Below are positions 18,480-26,467 of a DNA stretch of 64,000 nucleotides, piece after piece (the first letter of the stretch is position 1; each line of letters opens with the position of its first letter). This stretch comes from Pseudonocardia ammonioxydans (GTDB taxonomy: Bacteria; Actinomycetota; Actinomycetes; Mycobacteriales; Pseudonocardiaceae). A model generated the notes under the pieces. It was not told where the DNA came from and ran no database searches. It worked only from the letters and a program-made list of their open reading frames with translations. The stretch spans positions 124,001-188,000 of the forward strand of contig NZ_FOUY01000001.1 of NCBI RefSeq assembly GCF_900115005.1, read 5' to 3'. The position numbers and the translations under genes were made by a program.

Positions 18480-18692
18480 ATGGCAGCTCCGACGCAGAAC
18501 CCTGAGCGACTGCTGACCCCGGGCGAGGTGGCCACGCTCTTCCGCGTCGACCCCAAGACCGTGACCCGCTGGGCCTCCGCCGGACGGATCGGCTCGATCC
18601 GCACCCCGGGCGGGCACCGCCGGTTCCGTGAGTCCGAGGTCCGGGGCCTGCTGGCCGACCTGACCAGCGAGGCCAGCAACGGCCTGCGCTGA
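18480..18692 (+). CDS. bldC: BldC developmental regulator
   Basis: A 70-residue MerR-like DNA-binding protein. LLTPGEVATLFRVDPKTVTRW is the helix-turn-helix and IRTPGGHRRFRESEVRGLL the wing and following helix; both are nearly identical to Streptomyces BldC. BldC binds DNA as cooperative head-to-tail oligomers on direct repeats and delays entry into development. There is no effector domain, so regulation must be through expression or cooperativity. GGGAGGA precedes the ATG at 18480. The next gene, a small membrane protein, starts 60 nt downstream. Confidence 0.95.
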   Translation: MAAPTQNPERLLTPGEVATLFRVDPKTVTRWASAGRIGSIRTPGGHRRFRESEVRGLLADLTSEASNGLR

Positions 18693-18712
18693 CGTCCCAC
18701 TTCACCCGTACG

Positions 18713-18753
18713 TCAGGCCACCTTCGCTACGCTGGACAGCGGAGGTGGCCTGA
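18713..18753 (+). promoter_or_regulatory. 11-bp dyad enclosing a ribosome site
   Basis: TCAGGCCACCT (18713-18723) is an exact inverted match of AGGTGGCCTGA (18743-18753). The right arm includes part of the GGAGG ribosome site and the A of the start codon of the following gene, so if transcribed the stem would hide the site. Confidence 0.55.
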
Positions 18754-18983
18754 TGTTGTTCCTGATCCTTCTGCTCGGCGCGGCCGTCGTCGCGGTGCTG
18801 CTCGTCCGGGCCCTCCGGTCCGAGCAGATGGTCGCCGAGCGGCTCCCGCGCCCCGAGCTCCCGTGGGCGGGCGGCCAGAAGCCCGAGCGGCCCCGCGCGG
18901 CCGGTCCCGACGACGACCCGGACTTCCTGCGCGAGCTGGACGAGAAGGTCCGTAACCAGGAGGACCCGCCCGACCGGCCCTGA
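18753..18983 (+). CDS. Small single-pass membrane protein
   Basis: A 76-residue protein with one N-terminal transmembrane helix (LFLILLLGAAVVAVLLVRAL) and a cytoplasmic, charged tail rich in Pro and Asp, with DDPDFLRELDEKVRNQ forming a likely helix near the end. GGAGG is 8 nt from the ATG. No family is recognised, though similar short proteins follow bldC in related actinobacteria. It may be co-transcribed with bldC. Its ribosome site overlaps an 11-bp inverted repeat. Confidence 0.7.
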   Translation: MLFLILLLGAAVVAVLLVRALRSEQMVAERLPRPELPWAGGQKPERPRAAGPDDDPDFLRELDEKVRNQEDPPDRP

Positions 18984-19034
18984 CCCGCCGAGCGACTCGG
19001 CCCCTCCGCACGACATCACCGTCGGACCACACCC

Positions 19035-19066
19035 AGGGCGGCCCACCGGCTCCGGTGGGCCGCCCT
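19035..19066. terminator. Perfect 15-bp hairpin
   Basis: AGGGCGGCCCACCGG (19035-19049) pairs with 19052-19066; the two-base gap makes the effective loop four to six nt. It is placed between the convergent small membrane protein gene and the ParA-like gene. Confidence 0.85.
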
Positions 19067-19098
19067 CGGCGTGTCCGGACGCAGACGCCGGACCGGGG

Positions 19099-21507
19099 TC
19101 AGACGGGGAAGCCGTCGGCCACCGCCGCCGCGAGCTCCAGCAGGGCGGTGCGCGTCGGGCCCTCGAGGCGGTCGAGGTCGATCTCGGCGCCCTCCTCCAG
19201 GTGCGGGTCGAACGGCACCCGCACGACCGCCCGGCAGCGGCCCGCGAAGTGCTCGGCGACCCGGTCCAGGTCGACGCCGCCACCGGCCCGCCGGTACACC
19301 GAGTTGATCACTACGACGGCGTTGCGGACGAGGCTGCCGTAGCCGTGCGCGTCCAGCCAGTCCAGCGTCGCCGAGGCACTGCGGGCGCCGTCGATCGATC
19401 CGGACGACACGATGACGATCTGGTCGGCCATCCCCAGCACCCCGTACATCGCGGAGTGCATCAGCCCGGTGCCGCAGTCGGTGAGCACCAGGTTGTAGAA
19501 GTGCTCGAGCAGGTCGACCGCGCGCCGGTAGTCGTCCTCGCTGAACGCCTCGGACACCGCCGGGTCCTGCTCGCTGGCCAGCACCTCCAGCCGGGACCTG
19601 CCCTGGGAGGTGTAGGCCCGCACGTCGGAGTAGCGGCGGACCCGGACGGCGTCACGCAGCAGGTGCCGGACGGTCGCGGTCGTCTCGAGCGGGATCTTCT
19701 GGCTGAGCGTGCCGCGGTCGGGGTTCGCGTCGACGGCGACGACCCGGTCCCCGCGGTGCGAGGCGAACGTGGCGCCCAGGGTGGCGGTGACCGTCGTCTT
19801 CCCGACGCCGCCCTTGAGGCTCAGCATCGCGATCTTGTGCGAGTTGATCAGTGGGCGGTTCAGCCGGGAGACGAGCTCGCGCTGGTAGAGCTCGGCGGGG
19901 CTCTCCCCCGGGTTCACCAGCCCACCGGTGAGCAGGTAGACGAGTCGGCGCCAACCGCTCGTCGGCACCCGGCGGCTGCTGTGCGCGGTCCGGGTCGGCG
20001 CGAGGTCGAGCCCGCCGTGGGGTTCGTCACCCCGGCGGTGCTGCGCGGCCCGCGCCTCGACCGCTTCGGGGGCCGTCCAGCGGGGGCGCCGTGCGCCGGA
20101 CTCCGGGGCCGGACGCGACCGGGACCGGGCGCCGCGTTCCGCCGCGTCATCGTCCCAGGCGCTCCGCCACGGCCGCTCACCGGACTCGCCCCGCGCGCGG
20201 GCGTCGTCGTCGGCACGGGCGGCCTCGCGGGAGCCGGCGGCGTCCCGGGCGGGCCCCGGCTCGGCACCGGGTGCGGCCGAGGAACGCGCCGTCGTGGCCC
20301 GGGCGGCCTCGTCATGGGCGTCACCGTCAGGGGCGATCTCGTCATGGGCGGTGGCGTCATGGGCGGCAGTGTCATGGGCGGGGGCGTCATGGGCGATGCC
20401 GCCATGAGCAGCGCCGTCATGGGCGCCGGGACGGGCACCGGTCGCCGGCTCCTCCGCGGCTGCGTCCGGCGCAGCGTCCGCCGGCCACGGCCGGGTGGCC
20501 TCGCCCGGCCGGGCCGCATCCCGGGTGGCCTCCTCGTGGGCACGCGCGTCGACCGGTCCCCCGACCTCGGCGGCGGGCCCGGGCACCGCCCACGACTCCC
20601 GGACCGTCTCGTCGGCGCGGGTATCGGCCTCCGGCTCCGCGCGGGCTCCGGCGGGGACATCCGCCGTGTCCCGGACGGGCCCGTCCGGACGGGTGCCGGG
20701 CGTCGCGGGCCGCGTGTCCTCCGCCCACGGCCCCGCAGCGCCGGGCGCGCCGTCGCCCGCGTGGGCCTCGATCGCCGACCGGTCCTGCGGGTGGGCATCG
20801 TCCGGGTACCCCGCGGCCGGCTCCTCGGCGGACGGCTGGGCGGCACCCGCCGGCTCCCGCACAGGGGTGCCGGTCGCCGGGGTGGTGTCGTCGTCCGGAA
20901 GCGGCTCCGGACGACGCCAGATCAGCCCGCCGTCCGGGTCGTCGTCGGCAGGGCCGGCGGGTCCGGGCACCGTCCACCACGGTTCCGGGTCCCCTCCGCC
21001 GCCGGAGCGGTAGATGCCGGTGTCGTCCGGGCCGTGGTCGTGCGTGGCGTAGTCCGGGCCGGCCGCGTGGTGGCGCCCCTCGTCCGGCCGTCCGTGCGGC
21101 TCGGGGTCCTGGGCGTCGCCCCGCCGGCCCGCGTGCAGCGCCGACAGGTCCAGCCCGTGCGGCGGGGTGTGCGGGTCGATCTCGTCGACCAGGTCGTCGT
21201 CGACCTCGGGCAGCTCGCTGCCCCAGGCCGAACCGGCCGGTGGCGTCTGCGTACCGACCGCCGCGCGGCCGGGCGCCGGGGCGGACGCGGCCCGCTCGGC
21301 CGCGGACGGCCGGCGGGGCTCGGCGACCTCCGGTCCGTCCGTGGCCGGGGCACCCGCGGCGTCCGGGCCCGGCTGCGCTCCGTCGTCACCGCCCGCGCGT
21401 CGACGCCGTCCGAAGGACCGCCCGGCGGTGTCCGCCGAACCCCAGCGCTCCCGCACGTAGCGGCCGACCGAACCGTCGGGCTGCTCGCCGGAACCGTTCT
21501 CGCTCAC
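19099..21507 (-). CDS. MinD/ParA-like ATPase with long disordered N-terminus (EspI-like)
   Basis: An 802-residue protein. Roughly the first 510 residues are low complexity (Ala, Asp, Pro, Arg, Gly) with a run of AHD-type repeats coded near 20290-20430. The C-terminal 260 residues are a SIMIBI ATPase: deviant Walker A LKGGVGKTTV near 560, VVAVDANPDRGTL as the second motif, then VLTDCGTG. This arrangement matches EspI and related actinobacterial proteins linked to type VII secretion, but no ESX genes are nearby. It may position or regulate a membrane complex. GTG at 21507 was preferred to a TTG two codons earlier. Confidence 0.82.
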   Translation of the reverse strand: MSENGSGEQPDGSVGRYVRERWGSADTAGRSFGRRRRAGGDDGAQPGPDAAGAPATDGPEVAEPRRPSAAERAASAPAPGRAAVGTQTPPAGSAWGSELPEVDDDLVDEIDPHTPPHGLDLSALHAGRRGDAQDPEPHGRPDEGRHHAAGPDYATHDHGPDDTGIYRSGGGGDPEPWWTVPGPAGPADDDPDGGLIWRRPEPLPDDDTTPATGTPVREPAGAAQPSAEEPAAGYPDDAHPQDRSAIEAHAGDGAPGAAGPWAEDTRPATPGTRPDGPVRDTADVPAGARAEPEADTRADETVRESWAVPGPAAEVGGPVDARAHEEATRDAARPGEATRPWPADAAPDAAAEEPATGARPGAHDGAAHGGIAHDAPAHDTAAHDATAHDEIAPDGDAHDEAARATTARSSAAPGAEPGPARDAAGSREAARADDDARARGESGERPWRSAWDDDAAERGARSRSRPAPESGARRPRWTAPEAVEARAAQHRRGDEPHGGLDLAPTRTAHSSRRVPTSGWRRLVYLLTGGLVNPGESPAELYQRELVSRLNRPLINSHKIAMLSLKGGVGKTTVTATLGATFASHRGDRVVAVDANPDRGTLSQKIPLETTATVRHLLRDAVRVRRYSDVRAYTSQGRSRLEVLASEQDPAVSEAFSEDDYRRAVDLLEHFYNLVLTDCGTGLMHSAMYGVLGMADQIVIVSSGSIDGARSASATLDWLDAHGYGSLVRNAVVVINSVYRRAGGGVDLDRVAEHFAGRCRAVVRVPFDPHLEEGAEIDLDRLEGPTRTALLELAAAVADGFPV

Positions 21508-21550
21508 GTGCAACGACGGTAGCCGTGTGCAACGCGGTGGTCGAGGCGCC

Positions 21551-22531
21551 TCACACCCCCGCGTAGGAGTGCAGCCCGGCGACCACCATGTTGATGAAGA
21601 ACAGGTTGAACACGATCGTGGCGAAACCGGCGCTGTTGATCCAGGCCGCGCGCGAGGACCGCCACCCGGCGGTCGCCCGGGCGTGCAGGTAGGCGGCGTA
21701 GAGCACCCAGGCGACGAACGCGACCGTCTCCTTGGGGTCCCAGCCCCAGAACCGGCCCCAGGCCGCCTCGGCCCACACGGCGCCGGTGATGATGCCGAAC
21801 GTGTACAGCGGGAACGCGAACACCGTCACCCGGTACGCGAGCCGGTCGAGGACCTCGGCACCCGGCAGCTTCGCGGCCAGCGCGGCCGGGCGCTCGTTGC
21901 GCTTGATCAGGAACAGCAGGCTTGCCACGCCGGGGACGAGCATCATGCCGGACGCCAGCGTGATCGTCGTGACGTGAATGATGATCCAGTACGACTGCAG
22001 GGCCGGGACGACCGGTGCGGCCTCGGCGTAGAGCACGGTGCCGGTGAGGAACATCAGCAGTAGCACCGGCGTCAGCACGAACACACCGGCCGGGCGCAGC
22101 GTCGGGTGCTTGCGGACCAGCACCAGCCAGGCGCCGACCGCCATCAGGCACAGGGCCGAGGTGAACTCGTACATGTTGCCGAGCGGCCAGCGGTAGGTGG
22201 CCAGCCCGCGCAGCACGATCGACCCGGCGTGCAGCAGCACCGCCAGGATCATCAGCGAGACCCCGATCCGGCCGTAGCGGTCGGACCGGGTGCGGGTGGG
22301 ACGGTCGCCGGCCCCGTCGGACGCGTCCGCGGGCGGCTCGGTGACCTCGACCGCCGTGCCGGTCGTGTCCTCGGCGCCGGCCCCGACGGTCGCCGGCTCC
22401 TTGCGCGCGACCCGCGCCACCCGGGCGGCCGCGTACTCCAGCGAGGTGAACACCATGGCCAGGAGCAACACGACCAGCGTGCCCTGGAACAGCCGGTCAC
22501 TCCACATGGAGGTGATCGGGTCGACGAGCAT
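21551..22531 (-). CDS. ccsB: Cytochrome c biogenesis protein CcsB/CcsA (ResC)
   Basis: A 326-residue polytopic membrane protein that, with ResB, moves haem outward and attaches it to apocytochrome c (System II). The haem-handling WWD domain is clear in WGRFWGWDPKETVAF, and the flanking histidines include those in IIIHVTTITLASG and VLLHAGS. A short acidic insert (about 40-80) separates the first helix from the rest. It is the last gene of the hemL-pgm-tlpA-ccdA-resB-ccsB run and starts 5 nt after the resB stop. A second ATG at 22507 is possible. Confidence 0.92.
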   Translation of the reverse strand: MLVDPITSMWSDRLFQGTLVVLLLAMVFTSLEYAAARVARVARKEPATVGAGAEDTTGTAVEVTEPPADASDGAGDRPTRTRSDRYGRIGVSLMILAVLLHAGSIVLRGLATYRWPLGNMYEFTSALCLMAVGAWLVLVRKHPTLRPAGVFVLTPVLLLMFLTGTVLYAEAAPVVPALQSYWIIIHVTTITLASGMMLVPGVASLLFLIKRNERPAALAAKLPGAEVLDRLAYRVTVFAFPLYTFGIITGAVWAEAAWGRFWGWDPKETVAFVAWVLYAAYLHARATAGWRSSRAAWINSAGFATIVFNLFFINMVVAGLHSYAGV

Positions 22532-22536
22532 CGGTC

Positions 22537-24174
22537 TCAACCGTCCTTCTTGTCCGTCGGTGCGAGGAGGTCGTCCGCGAGCCGGTCGAACTCCTCGCCG
22601 TATCCCGCCCGGTCGGTGCGGGCCAGCCCGCCGAGCTCGATCCGGCTGCCGTCGCCGGACGGGTGCACGCGCACCCAGAAGCGGCGTCGCTTGATCGACA
22701 GGGACAGCGCGAGGCCGCCCACCATGACGATCGCGGCGCCCAGCACCCAGAGCTGGCCCGGGTCGTGGCCCACCTGCAGGTTCACCCACGGTGTCACGCC
22801 GTCGAACCGGACCGTCGTGCCGTCCGGGAGCCGCACCGTGTCCCCGATGCCCATCCGGTCCTCGGCGACCGTCCGCAGCTCACCGCTGTCGATCTTCTGC
22901 TGGTCCACGGTGAAGATCGACTGACCGCGGCCGTCGTCGATGCCGAGATCGCCGAGCATCACGTTGACGTCGGCCGTCGGCGCGCGCAGGTCCGGGTGCA
23001 CCGAGACCAGCTCGCCGTCCGGGCCGATCGCCCCGGTCGGCGCGAACGTGCCGGTCACGGCGATCTGCGTGGTCCGCCGCTGCTCCGGGTCCTCGACGCC
23101 GGGGCGTTCGAACTTGGTCGCGCCCTCGGAGAGCTGCGACCCGCTCGTGTCCACCGGACGCCACTGGATGTCGCTGCTGCGACTCTGCCCGTCCGGCCAG
23201 GTCACGGTGAACTCCGGCGCGTAGCCGTAGCCGGTGAGGTAGACCCGGTCCCCGTCGGTGCGCAGCGGGTGGTTGACCGCGATCCGCTCCGGCCGCCAGC
23301 TCGTGACACCGCTGCGCAGGTCCGCGCCGCTCTGGTAGGCGACGTCCGCCCCGAACGTCGCCGGCTGCCCGTTCGGCAGCCAGGTGCCGGCGAACCGGTC
23401 GACGCGCACGCAGAACTCGTTGAGGTTCGTCCCGTCGACGCGCAGGCCCGCCCGGAACGTGTCGTAGCCGAGGATCGAGCTGTTGCAGAACTCCGAGCCG
23501 TCGGCGCGGACGATGACATCGCCCTCGTAGCCGTACATCTTGCCGCCGGCCAGGCCCAGCAGGATCCCGATCAGGCTGAGGTGGAACACGAGGTTGCCGG
23601 TCTCGCGCAGGAACCCCTTCTCGGCCGAGATCGTCCGGACCCCGCCGGGCTCGGAGCGCTCGGTCCGGCGCCAGCCGCGCAGCAGCCCGCGGGCCCGGGC
23701 CAGTGCCGCGTCCGGCTCCTCGGTGGTGTCGGCGGCGGCGTGGTGCGGCAGCCGGGCCAGGTTGCGCGGGGTCGCGACCGGCGGCTGGCGCATCCCGCGC
23801 CAGTACTCCAGCGAGCGGGGCAGCACGCACCCCACCAGCGAGATCATCAGCAGCAGGTAGATCGCGGCGAACCACGGGCTCGCGAACACCTCGAACCCGC
23901 CGAGCACCTCGACGATCGGGGCCGCGGTCGGGTGGTCGGCGTAGAAGTCGTCGACCAGGAACGCGTTCAGCGAGCGCTGCGGCAGCAGGGCGCCCGGGAG
24001 CGCGGCCAGTGCCAGCAGGAACAGCAGGACCAGCGCGGTACGCATGCTGGTCAGGCCGCGCCAGGTGTTGCGCAGGAAGGCCAGCGCCGTGCCGAGCGGT
24101 CCCCGGCGGTGCGGTGGCTCGCCGTCCGGGGTGGTCACGGGCGGCTGCGGCGGGGCGGTGGGGGGTGAGCTCAT
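22537..24174 (-). CDS. resB: Cytochrome c biogenesis protein ResB (Ccs1)
   Basis: A 545-residue membrane protein, partner of CcsB in System II haem ligation. The N-terminal half has three membrane segments, beginning with LTSMRTALVLLFLLALAALPG and ending in LVFHLSLIGILLGL. A large extracytoplasmic domain (about 210-490) follows, and a last helix (LWVLGAAIVMVGGLALSL) is near 485-505. The ATG at 24174 directly abuts the TAG of ccdA, which implies translational coupling. Signature ResB blocks such as SLVGCVLPRS are present. Confidence 0.92.
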   Translation of the reverse strand: MSSPPTAPPQPPVTTPDGEPPHRRGPLGTALAFLRNTWRGLTSMRTALVLLFLLALAALPGALLPQRSLNAFLVDDFYADHPTAAPIVEVLGGFEVFASPWFAAIYLLLMISLVGCVLPRSLEYWRGMRQPPVATPRNLARLPHHAAADTTEEPDAALARARGLLRGWRRTERSEPGGVRTISAEKGFLRETGNLVFHLSLIGILLGLAGGKMYGYEGDVIVRADGSEFCNSSILGYDTFRAGLRVDGTNLNEFCVRVDRFAGTWLPNGQPATFGADVAYQSGADLRSGVTSWRPERIAVNHPLRTDGDRVYLTGYGYAPEFTVTWPDGQSRSSDIQWRPVDTSGSQLSEGATKFERPGVEDPEQRRTTQIAVTGTFAPTGAIGPDGELVSVHPDLRAPTADVNVMLGDLGIDDGRGQSIFTVDQQKIDSGELRTVAEDRMGIGDTVRLPDGTTVRFDGVTPWVNLQVGHDPGQLWVLGAAIVMVGGLALSLSIKRRRFWVRVHPSGDGSRIELGGLARTDRAGYGEEFDRLADDLLAPTDKKDG

Positions 24175-25107
24175 CTAGATGGGCGGGGTGAACCCGGAGA
24201 TCGATACCTGCAACTGGATCAGCCACTGCGCCCAGAGCCCGGACACGAGCAGCGCACCGACCGCGATCAGCAGCACACCGCCGGCGATCTGGATCGCCCG
24301 GGTGTGCCGGCGCAGCCTGCCCAGCGCCTCGACCGCGCGGGTCGCGCCGAGCGCGATGAGGACGAACGGGATCCCGAGGCCTGCGCAGTAGGCGAGGATC
24401 AGCACGATGCCGCGGGCCGACCCGCCCCCGGTCCCGGCGGCGACGGCGACGACGCCGGCCAGCGTCGGGCCGATGCAGGGCACCCAGCCGAGGCCGAACA
24501 CCGCGCCGAGCAGCGGCGCTCCGGCGAGTCCGGCCCGCGGCGTCCAGTGCGAGCGGTACTCGCGCTGCAGCGCCGGGATCAGGCCGGTGAACGCCAGCCC
24601 CATCACGATCATCACGACGCCGCCGATCCGCTGCAGCAGCGCCTCGTTGTCGATCAGCACGTCGGACAGCCACACGACCCCGACCATGATCGCGCCGAAC
24701 ACGACGGTGAAGCCGGCGACGAACAGCAGCGCGGCCCCGGCGACGCGCCAGCGGCCGTCGGCCCGGGACCGTCGCACCGCCTCGGCGGCACCGGCCCCCG
24801 CACGCTCGCTCCCGGCGGCGCCGGATCCGGCAGCGCCGGCCCCGGCGGCGTCGGATCCGGCAGCGTCGGCCCCGGAGACACCGGGCACGGCCGCGGATCC
24901 GGACCGCCGGGCGGCCGCCCGGTCGCGGGCCTCGGCCGGGGTCACCGGCGGCGACTGCGCACCGACCAGCCCGGCGAGGTAGGCGAGGTAGCCCGGGACC
25001 AGCGGCACGACGCACGGGGACGCGAAGCTGACCAGGCCGGCGGCCAGCGAGACCAGTGCTGCGAGCAGCAGCGGTCCCGAGATCGCCAGTGTCGTCGTCG
25101 CGTCCAT
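24175..25107 (-). CDS. ccdA: Thiol-disulfide electron transporter CcdA
   Basis: A 310-residue, six-helix membrane protein of the DsbD/CcdA family that carries reducing equivalents from cytoplasmic thioredoxin to extracytoplasmic TlpA/ResA, keeping apocytochrome c haem-binding cysteines reduced. The two redox cysteines are Cys32 in SFASPCVVPLVPGY and a second in GWVPCIGP near 209. An unusual Ala/Gly-rich insertion of about 60 residues lies between helices one and two. The ATG at 25107 follows TACCCT by 8 nt without a ribosome site, indicating a leaderless mRNA and a promoter separate from tlpA. Confidence 0.92.
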   Translation of the reverse strand: MDATTTLAISGPLLLAALVSLAAGLVSFASPCVVPLVPGYLAYLAGLVGAQSPPVTPAEARDRAAARRSGSAAVPGVSGADAAGSDAAGAGAAGSGAAGSERAGAGAAEAVRRSRADGRWRVAGAALLFVAGFTVVFGAIMVGVVWLSDVLIDNEALLQRIGGVVMIVMGLAFTGLIPALQREYRSHWTPRAGLAGAPLLGAVFGLGWVPCIGPTLAGVVAVAAGTGGGSARGIVLILAYCAGLGIPFVLIALGATRAVEALGRLRRHTRAIQIAGGVLLIAVGALLVSGLWAQWLIQLQVSISGFTPPI

Positions 25108-25166
25108 CGAACCCCAGGGTAGAAGGCCGACACGCCGCAACGGTCGGCGGGTTCTACAAGCTGTAG
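25108..25166 (-). promoter_or_regulatory. ccdA promoter region with dyads
   Basis: On the minus strand the -10 box TACCCT (25121-25116) lies 8 nt before the ccdA ATG. An imperfect inverted repeat (25119-25131 with 25143-25157) overlaps it. Just upstream, 25154-25166 reads CTACAAGCTGTAG, a TACA-N3-TGTA dyad reminiscent of BlaI/CopY-type operators. Confidence 0.45.
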
Positions 25167-25203
25167 TGCAAGCGGTGCGGTGTCACCGCGGGTGTACGGG
25201 CCC

Positions 25204-25809
25204 TCACCCGCTCCCGGCGGGGGCCGGCGGCGCGGGCTCACCGGCCAGCTTCGTGATCAGCGGCAACAGGTCCGAGCTGCCGACCGGGACCAGGAACACG
25301 GCGGCGACGCGGGCCTGGCGGTCGAGCACGATCGTCGACGGGACGACGTTGCGCGGGTAGCCGTCGAGCCGGGCCAGCGTGCGCCCGGACGGGTCGTAGA
25401 TCGAGTCGTAGGTCAGCCCGCGGGCCCGCATGAAGTCCGCTGCGGCCTGCCGGTCGTCGCGGACGTCGATGCCGAGCACCACCGCGTCGCCCCGGGCCGC
25501 CTCGGCGACGGCCTGCAGCTCCGGCGCCTCGGTGCGGCACGGGCCGCACCACGAGCCCCAGATGTTGATGACCCGGACCGTGCCGGGGTGGTCGGCGATC
25601 CCGACCTCGGTCCCGGGCTCGAGCAGGCTCTCGCCGCGCAGATCGGTGATCTTGCTGCGGCTCTCCGGCGGGTCGTAGGTGATTCGGGTCTCGCCGCCGG
25701 GGGCCACGAACTGGAACTCCTGCGGACCGGAGCCGACGGCGTCCCGGCCGACCCCGCAGCCGGTCACCAGCAGCAGCACCGCGAGCAGCGGCAGCAGGGC
25801 CCGGGTCAT
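25204..25809 (-). CDS. tlpA: TlpA/ResA-like thiol-disulfide lipoprotein
   Basis: A 201-residue exported thioredoxin-fold protein. A lipobox LVTGC with Cys18 indicates membrane anchoring as a lipoprotein. The redox motif is WCGPC (Cys88, Cys91) and the cis-Pro region VVPSTIVLD is present. It reduces disulfides in apocytochrome c using electrons from CcdA, encoded next. The start overlaps the stop of the upstream mutase by ATGA. Confidence 0.93.
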   Translation of the reverse strand: MTRALLPLLAVLLLVTGCGVGRDAVGSGPQEFQFVAPGGETRITYDPPESRSKITDLRGESLLEPGTEVGIADHPGTVRVINIWGSWCGPCRTEAPELQAVAEAARGDAVVLGIDVRDDRQAAADFMRARGLTYDSIYDPSGRTLARLDGYPRNVVPSTIVLDRQARVAAVFLVPVGSSDLLPLITKLAGEPAPPAPAGSG

Positions 25810-26465
25810 GCCCCGGTCACCATCGCGCCGCTGGCCCCGGCCGGCTCGGCGTAGCGCAGGCCGGTCATCCGGGCGCCGGTGAACTCGATGCTGGTCACCG
25901 ACGCCAGCGAGCACTGCCTGCGCCGCGGGTCGTGCCAGAGCCGCTGCCCGAGCAGGTAGCGGCGCAGCGTCCAGACCGGCAGCTGGTGGGACACGCACAC
26001 GACCTCGCGGCCGGGCGCGAGCTCGCGTGCCGCGTGCACGGCGCCCAGCATCCGGTGCGCGATGGCGAGGTAGGGCTCGCCCCACGACGGGGTGAACGGG
26101 TCGCGCAGCAGCCGCCACGCCTGCGGGCGCTTCAGCGCGCCGTCCCCGACGGCGAACCGCTTGCCCTCGAACAGGTTGCCGGACTCGATCAGGCCCTCGT
26201 CGGTGCCGATCTCGACGCCGTGCGCGTCCGCGATCGGCTGCGCGGTCTGCTGGGCGCGCAGCAGCGGGGAGGCGACGACGGCGGCGACGTCGTTCTCGCC
26301 GAGGTGGACGGCGACCGTCTTGGCCTGCGCCTCCCCGAGGTCGGAGAGCCGGTAGCCGTGCCGGCGGCCGTAGAGCACCTTCTCCGGGTTGTGCACCTCG
26401 CCGTGGCGGACCAGGTGCACGATCGTCACCGGTCCGCTCGCGGCGGGACTGGTCCGGTCGCCCAC
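25806..26465 (-). CDS. Histidine phosphatase family protein
   Basis: A 219-residue phosphoglycerate-mutase-fold protein. The phosphohistidine motif is VRHGEVHNP, and the second catalytic His lies in VVCVSHQLPVW. The family includes mutases and broad phosphatases; members in this hemL-tlpA-ccdA-resB-ccsB neighbourhood (as in mycobacteria) have no established substrate. The GTG at 26465, 2 nt after the hemL stop, was chosen because it preserves the conserved N-terminus; a later in-frame GTG (before TIVHLVRHG) is possible. The 3' end overlaps tlpA. Confidence 0.85.
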   Translation of the reverse strand: MGDRTSPAASGPVTIVHLVRHGEVHNPEKVLYGRRHGYRLSDLGEAQAKTVAVHLGENDVAAVVASPLLRAQQTAQPIADAHGVEIGTDEGLIESGNLFEGKRFAVGDGALKRPQAWRLLRDPFTPSWGEPYLAIAHRMLGAVHAARELAPGREVVCVSHQLPVWTLRRYLLGQRLWHDPRRRQCSLASVTSIEFTGARMTGLRYAEPAGASGAMVTGA

Positions 26466-26467
26466 GC

